Positions 1-4,844 of a DNA stretch of 6,463 nt are shown here, piece by piece. Below the pieces are notes generated by a model. It ran no database searches. It saw only the letters and a program-made list of their open reading frames with translations, and had not been told where the DNA came from. Numbering within the stretch: position 1 is the stretch's first letter; each line of letters begins with the position of its first letter. Location of the stretch: the NCBI GenBank assembly GCA_945872225.1, contig CAMBZK010000068.1:1-6463 (forward strand), given 5' to 3'. A program made the translations under genes and the position numbers. The DNA comes from a candidate division TM6 bacterium UASB124 (GTDB lineage: Bacteria > Babelota > Babeliae > Babelales > RVW-14).

Positions 1-291
1 GGCCTTACAGAAAAAGAGGCAGCAACAATGACGTTTTATCGTGCTGTTGGGTGCGATGAGTGCCTGAATCTTGGCTTTAAAGGTCGTTTGGCTGTGTTTG
101 AGATTATGCGCCTGGGTGATGATATTGCGCGGCTTGTGGTACAGCATGCTGATGCAACGGTGATTCGCAAGCAGGCTTTGGCCAATGGCATGACCCTGCT
201 GAGTTCTGATGGTGTTCGCCAGATTAAAGCTGGGGTGACCACCATTGAAGAAGTCTTAAGTGTTGCACACGTTGAAGATGCATTAGCCTAA
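1..291 (+). CDS. Type IV pilus / type II secretion assembly ATPase (PilB/GspE family), 3' end only
   Basis: The reading frame is open from base 1, so only the last 96 residues are present and the start lies outside the window. The fragment begins in the zinc-motif region of the family: Y-R-A-V-G-C-x2-C (cysteines at fragment residues 18 and 21), followed by GFKGR and FEIMR. This matches the usual second CxxC pair and the GYKGR-x-G-I-x-E stretch. The end (IRKQALANGMTLLSSDG, then GVTTIEEVLSV) is the typical C-terminus of PilB/GspE ATPases, which hydrolyse ATP in the cytoplasm to drive assembly of pilin or pseudopilin fibres. Walker motifs would lie upstream and cannot be checked. The EEVL-type ending favours PilB/GspE over the retraction ATPase PilT. 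PilB and GspE cannot be separated from this piece, so no symbol is given. It is followed after 78 bases by a PilO-like gene. Confidence 0.88.
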   Translation, partial: GLTEKEAATMTFYRAVGCDECLNLGFKGRLAVFEIMRLGDDIARLVVQHADATVIRKQALANGMTLLSSDGVRQIKAGVTTIEEVLSVAHVEDALA

Positions 292-320
292 TTTATTTAC
301 TCCGTTTTAGCATTTGTCCT

Positions 321-342
321 ACCATAAGCAGCCGCTTGGGGT
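321..342 (+). other. Possible RNA hairpin between ATPase and PilO-like gene
   Basis: Arms accataagc (321-329) and gcttggggt (334-342) can pair over 9 positions with one G-T wobble and one A-G mismatch, around the loop agcc. A four-T run comes only 8 bases later (351-354), so it is a poor intrinsic terminator. It could instead be an attenuator or an RNA processing point in a polycistronic message. The rest of the 78-base gap shows only the ribosome binding site of the next gene. Confidence 0.25.
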
Positions 343-369
343 ATCAGGTATTTTCTAAAAGGGATTCGT

Positions 370-936
370 ATGTCTTTTTGGCTACATCAGCATTCGTTTA
401 CACGTAGGCTGATTACGATTGCACCGATCTACTGCTATGCCATTGCTATTGTTATAAGCATGCTTGGTGTCGCAGGACTATCCTTCTATAACGTTGTTCC
501 CATGTACAAACGGTTACAAGCTGTTGAGCAGCAAATGGCTGGCCTGGAAAGTCAGGTTGCGGCATTTGAGGCTGTTGCGCATCAGCATCAAGCCTTTGCT
601 ACTGAGCATGAGCGACTGGTGGCTCGCAAGCAGGAGTTTTCTGCTGATATTGCTACGCTGCAAGATACCCTTAATGACGTGCTTGTGCTTATGCGTGATC
701 ATAAAATTTCATGTCGTGGCATTCTTCCGCTAGCCGGCAAGCAAGATGGCTTTCATGAAAAACATATTGTTTCGGTTAAGGGCAAGGGCTCTTTTGCAAA
801 AGTCATTGCCCTATTAAAAGCGTTTGAGCAGCCACAGTATCCCATTACCATGCGTTCAGCCAACCTAATGAAAACACGTGGTAATCAAGTGTTATTTGAT
901 GCAACCATGCAAATTATCAGTGTAAAGGAGACGTGA
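370..936 (+). CDS. PilO-like inner-membrane protein of a type IV pilus / type II secretion alignment complex
   Basis: This 188-residue protein has the PilO/GspM layout. A short basic cytoplasmic N-terminus (FTRRL at 10-14) is followed by one membrane helix at about 16-40 and then a long Gln/Glu/Ala-rich segment, about 45-108, with coiled-coil character. A small alpha/beta domain follows at about 110-186 (HIVSVKGKGSFAKVIALLKAFEQ, then VLFDATMQIISV), resembling the ferredoxin-like fold of PilO. In known pili PilO pairs with PilN and links to PilP, aligning the motor with the secretin. The ATG at 370 has a purine-rich AAAAGGGA site (357-364) at suitable spacing. The next gene begins inside the stop codon (TGATG), so the two are probably translationally coupled. 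The call rests on topology and position more than on sequence identity; GspM or a fused PilN/PilO-type protein are alternatives. Confidence 0.68.
   Translation: MSFWLHQHSFTRRLITIAPIYCYAIAIVISMLGVAGLSFYNVVPMYKRLQAVEQQMAGLESQVAAFEAVAHQHQAFATEHERLVARKQEFSADIATLQDTLNDVLVLMRDHKISCRGILPLAGKQDGFHEKHIVSVKGKGSFAKVIALLKAFEQPQYPITMRSANLMKTRGNQVLFDATMQIISVKET
925..930 (+). promoter_or_regulatory. Ribosome binding site setting the start of the PilP-like gene
   Basis: AAGGAG ends five bases before ATG 936 but only two bases before the in-frame GTG at 933. The spacing favours ATG 936, which overlaps the preceding TGA stop (934-936) by one base. Confidence 0.7.
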
Positions 937-1253
937 TGGAAGTTATCGTGGCATGTTTGTTGCTCGTGCTGTTTTGCACCAGCTGCAGCCTGATTGGTAA
1001 AGTTAGCATTGTCCCATTACCTGATCCCTTTGCGCTGCCACCACGTGAAAAGGCAGTATCACGGGCTGAAGGCATTAAGCTAGAAGCCATTGTTGATGTT
1101 AACGGCAAGTGGCAGGCTGCGTTGGCCTGTGGTCAGGAGCACGTTGTGCTTACGCGTGGTGGGACGATAAAAGGGTTTAAGGTGGTAGCAATTGAGCATG
1201 ACCGCGTGGTTCTTGCCAAGGGGCGCGTTGAGCGTGTGCTGCACGTTAATTAA
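936..1253 (+). CDS. Small PilP/GspC-like periplasmic link protein
   Basis: This 105-residue protein starts with a hydrophobic export segment (about 2-16) ending in FCTSC, so Cys17 could be lipidated as in PilP; the residue at -3 is Cys rather than Leu, so the lipobox is imperfect. A proline-rich linker (PLPDPFALPP, 27-36) resembles the DPF-containing linkers of PilP. Residues about 47-104 form a compact beta-rich segment (LEAIVDVNGKWQAALACG, then GGTIKGFKVVAIEHDRVVL) with the pattern of the homology-region domain shared by PilP and GspC. That domain binds the N-terminal domain of the secretin. It is shorter than typical PilP. It lies between a PilO-like gene (one-base overlap) and the secretin gene (22-base gap), which is the pilO-pilP-pilQ order and supports the call. 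GspC-like is the main alternative. Confidence 0.65.
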   Translation: MEVIVACLLLVLFCTSCSLIGKVSIVPLPDPFALPPREKAVSRAEGIKLEAIVDVNGKWQAALACGQEHVVLTRGGTIKGFKVVAIEHDRVVLAKGRVERVLHVN

Positions 1254-1263
1254 TTAGGATTTT

Positions 1264-1271
1264 AGAGGGGG
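1264..1271 (+). promoter_or_regulatory. Ribosome binding site of the secretin gene
   Basis: AGAGGGGG lies four bases before ATG 1276, with the GAGG core seven bases away. It supports this ATG, which opens directly into a signal peptide. Confidence 0.6.
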
Positions 1272-1275
1272 CGAG

Positions 1276-2964
1276 ATGAAGGGGTACCAGTTTTCTTTTG
1301 TAGCAATCTTCTTGTTGTTGCCAGCTACGGTTGTCAGCAAGGCAGTGCAGGTGCAAGGCCAAGAAGAGCCGTTATTTGATGTTGAGTACCTGCCGCCCAT
1401 GGGCTCTGACCTGATTAAGCGTGAACGCGCAAACGAACGCCAAGAGCAGCTTGAATCTATTCGTAAGATGATCATGAACGACGGCAAGAAAACTAAAAAA
1501 AGACCCAAAAAACAGCGAGAAAAAATGCTGTCCGGGAAGGCCAGTATGCTGCACATGCTTGAACAAAAAGCAGCGCTGGAGCAAGAAGTTTTTGATCTGA
1601 TTAAAAAGCAGTACGAAGATCCTGAGCTGCAAGAAACCAATATCTCGCTGCAGGTCAAAAAAATGTCGATCAAAGAGGTCATGAAATTAGTCTGTCGCCT
1701 CAGCAAGATTCCCTTTGTAGTTGATAGCGATGTGTCTGGCGAAGTGGCGGATTTTTCGGTGCAAAAACTCCCTTTGGCTGCGGCATTGCACAGCATGCTC
1801 GCCAGTAACCAGCCACGCCTTGCGCTGATGAAAGATCTGGGCGTGTGGCGCGTGATGAAATACGAAGCAGCAAAAGAGCATTTTGGTGGCCTTGCTGCCC
1901 GTGAGCGTGCACGCGATGTTGAGGCAGTAACCTATTCTTTGACGCAGGTACAGTGGACCGCAGCGCTCAAGCAGCGCATTGAAAAATTATGGCAGGGCCT
2001 TATTCAGGCCAGCCCCGAGAAGCAGTATTTTTACATGGTCATGGACGAGGCCAACAACAAGGTCTTTTTTAAAACGCGCAAGGCCTATGCTGACGAGTTT
2101 ACCAAGTACTTATGCGAGCTTGATGTCAAGGCGCCTGAAGTACGCATCGATGTCCGGGTGGTGAGCGCTGATAAAAACTTTGAGGAGTCGCTAGGCTTTA
2201 ACTGGTCAGGCGTCTACAACCGCCGGGCGAGCGTGAAGCGAAATGATTTTGTCGGTGTTGGGCCAATACAGAGTACTGACATGAACGGTGCTCATAAAGA
2301 AACCCCGTATAATAATATTGTTGGCTGGGCCTTTAATCTCATTCCTGATACGGCATCAAAACTCGTTAAGCTGCCGTTTGTATTTGGCAATAACGATATG
2401 AACACCAAGCGGCTGACCCTCGAGCTTGATGCGGCCGAGAACCGCTCGGAGCTGCGGACTATTCTGAAGCCATCACTGTTGGTGCATAACGAGGAGACGG
2501 CTGAAATTTTAGTTGGCCGTGAGCTCCCGCTTTCAGTACGCTTGGATGAAAACATTGCTGGCAATTCGACGAACGTAACCACTGTGCGATACAAGGATAT
2601 TGGCACGAAAGTTAAAGTAACCCCTGCGGTTTCGCCGAGCCATCAAGAAATATTTTTAGATATTTTTGTCGAAAATTCACAGCTTTCGCTTTTAAGTAGC
2701 GAGCAACAGATCAGTTCTGGTAACAATGGGGCGCCATTCAATTACACCATCAATACATCGCGCTCACAGAACCGGGTGCTGCTTCGTAGCGGCGAAACGA
2801 CCATGATTAGTGGGCTGATCACGAACGATGAGGTGTTTGAGAAAAATGGGGTGCCATTTTTACAAGATATCCCTGGGCTTGGCTTCTTGTTCAGCTGGAA
2901 GCATAAGAAGTTGCAAGATCGTCAGCTGCTCATTTTTATAACGCCGACGCTTGAGATGGCTTGA
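1276..2964 (+). CDS. Outer-membrane secretin (PilQ/GspD family)
   Basis: This 562-residue protein would form the gated outer-membrane ring through which a pilus or substrates pass. It has a Sec signal peptide with probable cleavage after Ala23 (SKA). A highly charged segment follows at about 45-120, including the basic run KKTKKRPKKQREK (71-83). Residues about 122-196 read as an N-terminal secretin/STN-like domain (SIKEVMKLVCRLSKIPFVVDSDVSGEV). A second small alpha/beta domain at about 216-296 (VEAVTYSL to VRIDVRVV) is followed by the membrane-ring domain: LGFNWSG (306-312), RELPLSVR (415-422), YKDIGTKVKVTPAVS (439-453). It ends in the signature VPFLQDIPGLGFLF (526-539), with LLIFITPTL as the last strand. 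No AMIN domain is evident. PilQ is favoured over GspD because of the preceding PilO- and PilP-like genes. The stop lies five bases from the stop of the convergent ankyrin gene. Confidence 0.93.
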   Translation: MKGYQFSFVAIFLLLPATVVSKAVQVQGQEEPLFDVEYLPPMGSDLIKRERANERQEQLESIRKMIMNDGKKTKKRPKKQREKMLSGKASMLHMLEQKAALEQEVFDLIKKQYEDPELQETNISLQVKKMSIKEVMKLVCRLSKIPFVVDSDVSGEVADFSVQKLPLAAALHSMLASNQPRLALMKDLGVWRVMKYEAAKEHFGGLAARERARDVEAVTYSLTQVQWTAALKQRIEKLWQGLIQASPEKQYFYMVMDEANNKVFFKTRKAYADEFTKYLCELDVKAPEVRIDVRVVSADKNFEESLGFNWSGVYNRRASVKRNDFVGVGPIQSTDMNGAHKETPYNNIVGWAFNLIPDTASKLVKLPFVFGNNDMNTKRLTLELDAAENRSELRTILKPSLLVHNEETAEILVGRELPLSVRLDENIAGNSTNVTTVRYKDIGTKVKVTPAVSPSHQEIFLDIFVENSQLSLLSSEQQISSGNNGAPFNYTINTSRSQNRVLLRSGETTMISGLITNDEVFEKNGVPFLQDIPGLGFLFSWKHKKLQDRQLLIFITPTLEMA

Positions 2965-2969
2965 TGTTC

Positions 2970-3707
2970 TTACCGCAGCAGTCTTTTTATGCCAAAGAAG
3001 ATTGCCCCGATAGTAGCGATTTGAGTTGCTGTTTCGATGATCGGGAATCCTGCTTCTTCGCAGCGCAATTCTAGGATTTTTAAGCGTTGTTTTAGGCTAC
3101 ATGTTGCACCAAGTTCAATAAGCAAAGCTGCAATATCACCACGATAAATCTCTAGGCTGAGATCCAATGGCGTTTTACCTTCTTTATTGGCAAAATTTAC
3201 ATCTGCGCCATTCCTGATTAATAATCGAATAAGGTTGTAATTGCGTTCTGCTCTACCAGTTCGAATTTCTGATCTGGTAGTCGTATGATCAATTGCTGGT
3301 CGCGAAAGCATCACTGCGTAATGGAGTAGGGCATTTTTATTCAGGTTTGGCCTAATCTCTGTTATCAAGCGTTCAGTTTCAGTTATGCCACGAGGGTAGT
3401 AGCTCGTGTTATTTATAACGTAAATCATAGCACGCTGTATTTGGCGCAGCTTAGAGGCTTGCTTGATATGTTCCAAAAAAAGCTGTTTTTTACTTATGCT
3501 GTTTGTTGCTTTTGATGTTGATGCAAAAGTGCCTAATCCTGTTTTCGGGCTTAAAAATGGGGCAATCCTGGCTGCAACTAGTTCAACTGCTGAAGCTTTA
3601 ACTACAGTAGTATCATCATTAACTCCAGTAGCAGCGCCTGCGGCGTTGGCGGCGATTGCCATCAGCATAGTTAGGCCCAGTAGGGTTGTTTTGATTACAT
3701 TATTCAT
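2970..3707 (-). CDS. Exported ankyrin-repeat protein, possible N-terminal F-box-like segment
   Basis: This 245-residue protein has a signal peptide (residues 1-22 or 1-25, NAAGA region) almost identical to that of the neighbour upstream. Ankyrin repeats are visible at about 124-174 (NALLHYAV, then LIRLLIRNGADVNFANK, with an insertion of about 20 residues inside the repeat) and about 176-203 (EGKTPLDLSLEIYRGDIAALLIELGA). The G-A-D-V-N and G-K-T-P-L-D-L motifs are diagnostic. Residues about 41-70 (VELVAARIAPFL-SPKTGLGTF-ASTSKATN) loosely resemble an F-box, but the LP start is missing. The C-terminus (224-240) is hydrophobic, perhaps a membrane anchor. Ankyrin repeats bind proteins; the partner is unknown. 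ATG 3707 has GGAGG at 3714-3718, six bases away. No strong promoter is seen in the 75-base gap, so it may be co-transcribed with the upstream gene. A sampled stretch inside it is about 43% GC, below the comM region. Confidence 0.87.
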   Translation of the reverse strand: MNNVIKTTLLGLTMLMAIAANAAGAATGVNDDTTVVKASAVELVAARIAPFLSPKTGLGTFASTSKATNSISKKQLFLEHIKQASKLRQIQRAMIYVINNTSYYPRGITETERLITEIRPNLNKNALLHYAVMLSRPAIDHTTTRSEIRTGRAERNYNLIRLLIRNGADVNFANKEGKTPLDLSLEIYRGDIAALLIELGATCSLKQRLKILELRCEEAGFPIIETATQIATIGAIFFGIKRLLR

Positions 3708-3718
3708 AATAAACCTCC
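3633..3718 (-). repeat. Copy 1 of a duplicated ribosome-binding-site plus signal-peptide module
   Basis: Reading on the minus strand, GGAGGTTTATTATGAA and, after a four-base variable stretch, about 20 identical bases coding VIKTTLL recur at the start of both minus-strand genes. The module ends with a matching GCCGCAGGCGCT coding AAGA. The middle of the signal peptide and everything after it differ. Confidence 0.75.
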
Positions 3719-3736
3719 AAAAAAGTGCTCTTAATT

Positions 3737-3758
3737 AAGCTTTTGTTCCGTAAAGCTT
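3737..3758. other. Small AT-rich inverted repeat between the two minus-strand genes
   Basis: Arms aagcttt (3737-3743) and aaagctt (3752-3758) are perfect complements around an eight-base loop. There is no T run following on either strand, so this is not a convincing terminator. It may be chance in AT-rich DNA. Confidence 0.2.
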
Positions 3759-3782
3759 TACTCCTAATGTGTCTTTAGATTA

Positions 3783-4526
3783 TCAGGATTTAAGCCAATT
3801 CCATATCATCATTCCCAGTGAAGTAGCCGCTAGACTTTTTATATAAAAACTGCCGATTTGTTTATAAAACTGCGCTAGGAAGGTACGCGAATCGTCTGTT
3901 TTATAGCCAAAAGTCTTATCTAACACAGCATCAAAGAAAGCCCTGTGCTTAGCTTCAGGGCTAATAGCAACAGCGCCTGAAATATCAAAGTTCAGCTGAG
4001 TGGGAGTGTGAATGCTGGGAACAATCCACCCAGCAATTAAAATAGCGCTAATTCGTGTAATGCCGCTGCCAGCAATAATAGTTTTAATGGTATCATACAG
4101 GGAATTGCTATCATAAAAACTGTAACTGCCGACCATTAAGCCTCCCAGGGTAGAAACAATTATTCCTGAAGAGAGCATTCTGCGGATAGTCCTATTGATA
4201 GAGCATATAAACACATGTCTATTCCCCTTGGCCTGAGCAAGCATTAAATCGTTGTGAAGCACTGCTCGAGGGTATTTTGCTGTAGCGCCGAGCGCTGTGA
4301 GGTCTTTTTCGTTTAAATAACCAGCAAGATGATTTGTAAGAATAACTTTTGGTAGCACAGCAAGTGCTCCTCCCAGGCTAGCTCTTTCTGCACGTCGTCG
4401 CTCGGCACGGCGGCTTTTAGCGTTGCTAATTCCAGTAGCAGTCACAGCAGGAGCGCCTGCGGCATTGACAGCCATAGGGGTCATGAGCGCCAGGGCGAGT
4501 AGGGTTGTTTTGATTACGTTCTTCAT
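3783..4526 (-). CDS. Exported protein of unknown function with F-box-like segment and hydrophobic helices
   Basis: I do not recognise this 247-residue protein as a named family. It begins with a signal peptide (MKNVIKTTLL to NAAGA, about 1-25) nearly identical to that of the ankyrin gene downstream. An Arg-rich stretch follows (SRRAERRRAERA, 38-49). Residues 58-90 resemble an F-box: LP at 58-59, I62, L67, YL at 70-71, KDL at 74-76, L79, T82, K84. In eukaryotes and some intracellular bacteria this motif recruits the ubiquitin-ligase adaptor Skp1. Hydrophobic segments at about 119-136, 148-171 and 227-244 could span or enter membranes. ATG 4526 is chosen over an upstream in-frame ATG (4574) because GGGAGG (4533-4538) lies six bases before it and because the leader then matches its neighbour. 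A promoter lies just upstream. One sampled stretch is only about 35% GC. Confidence 0.75.
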   Translation of the reverse strand: MKNVIKTTLLALALMTPMAVNAAGAPAVTATGISNAKSRRAERRRAERASLGGALAVLPKVILTNHLAGYLNEKDLTALGATAKYPRAVLHNDLMLAQAKGNRHVFICSINRTIRRMLSSGIIVSTLGGLMVGSYSFYDSNSLYDTIKTIIAGSGITRISAILIAGWIVPSIHTPTQLNFDISGAVAISPEAKHRAFFDAVLDKTFGYKTDDSRTFLAQFYKQIGSFYIKSLAATSLGMMIWNWLKS

Positions 4527-4538
4527 AATAAACCTCCC
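4452..4538 (-). repeat. Copy 2 of the duplicated ribosome-binding-site plus signal-peptide module
   Basis: This is the partner of the copy at 3633-3718. It has the same GGAGGTTTATTATGAA start, the same VIKTTLL coding block and the same AAGA ending, at the head of the F-box-like gene. Confidence 0.75.
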
Positions 4539-4587
4539 AAAAACATTGTTTTTAGTACCTTTTGCATGATTCAATTTGTGTGCTTTG

Positions 4588-4616
4588 ACTATAAGATATA
4601 TTTTTAATATTTACAA
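4588..4616 (-). promoter_or_regulatory. Sigma-70-type promoter for the two minus-strand genes
   Basis: On the minus strand TTGTAA (4616-4611, four of six to TTGACA) is separated by 17 bases from TATAGT (4593-4588, five of six to TATAAT), in very AT-rich DNA. Initiation near 4581 would give a leader of about 55 bases ending in the GGGAGG site. It probably serves both minus-strand genes. Confidence 0.5.
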
Positions 4617-4678
4617 ACTGGATAAAAAATATGGCAAAATAGGCAAAAAAGCGTGGCTTGGGCTGAGGAACGCTAGGG

Positions 4679-4692
4679 TTTTTGGCCAAAAA
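4679..4692. repeat. Perfect 14-base palindrome flanked by a short direct repeat
   Basis: TTTTTGGCCAAAAA is its own reverse complement. The heptamer gctaggg occurs on both sides (4672-4678 and 4695-4701). It is a plausible binding site for a dimeric regulator between two divergent transcription units, but no regulator is encoded here. Confidence 0.35.
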
Positions 4693-4770
4693 TGGCTAGG
4701 GGGAGCAAGGGGTGTTTTTTCTGCTTAATAGCTAAAATTTATGCCAAAAAAGCTCTTTTTGTACGCTTCT

Positions 4771-4798
4771 TTGCAAGCTCAGGATTTAGTGGTATACC
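4771..4798 (+). promoter_or_regulatory. Candidate promoter of comM
   Basis: TTGCAA (4771-4776) and TATACC (4793-4798) are separated by 16 bases; each matches four of six consensus positions. Initiation near 4805 would leave a leader of about 40 bases. This is the best plus-strand candidate close to the gene but is only moderate. Confidence 0.35.
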
Positions 4799-4844
4799 TT
4801 GCCGGACTGCACTTGTTTAACCTTGCTTACCTGGCCATCACCTT

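Larger units (their letters stand above)
4527..4844. other. Divergent intergenic region
   Basis: These 318 bases separate the minus-strand F-box-like gene from comM. They hold a minus-strand promoter (4588-4616), a short inverted repeat next to the minus-strand ribosome binding site (aaaaaca 4539-4545 and tgttttt 4547-4553), a perfect 14-base palindrome (4679-4692) and a candidate plus-strand promoter (4771-4798). No open reading frame with gene-like character and no tRNA-like fold was recognised. Confidence 0.6.

Noticed and set aside
933..935. GTG as start of the PilP-like gene
   Set aside because: Only two bases separate it from AAGGAG; ATG 936 has proper spacing and the usual TGATG coupling.
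1254..1796. Long minus-strand open frame (180 codons) opposite the secretin start
   Set aside because: It lies wholly opposite a strongly supported signal peptide and secretin N-domain; the product is Ser/Cys/Phe-rich without domain character.
2292..2606. Minus-strand open frame of 104 codons inside the secretin
   Set aside because: The opposite strand encodes the conserved secretin domain; the product is low-complexity and Ser-rich.
3463..3738. Plus-strand open frame of 91 codons opposite the ankyrin gene leader
   Set aside because: It mirrors the signal-peptide region of the minus-strand gene and has no ribosome binding site of its own.
3737..3758. Terminator between the two minus-strand genes
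   Set aside because: The stem is seven AT-rich pairs and no T run follows it in either direction.
4527..4574. Upstream ATG at 4574 as start of the F-box-like gene
   Set aside because: It would put 16 residues before a normal signal peptide and place the GGGAGG site inside the coding region.
4584..4610. Plus-strand TTGACT/TATTTA promoter-like pair
   Set aside because: It overlaps the better minus-strand promoter and lies about 235 bases from comM in AT-rich DNA where such matches are expected by chance.
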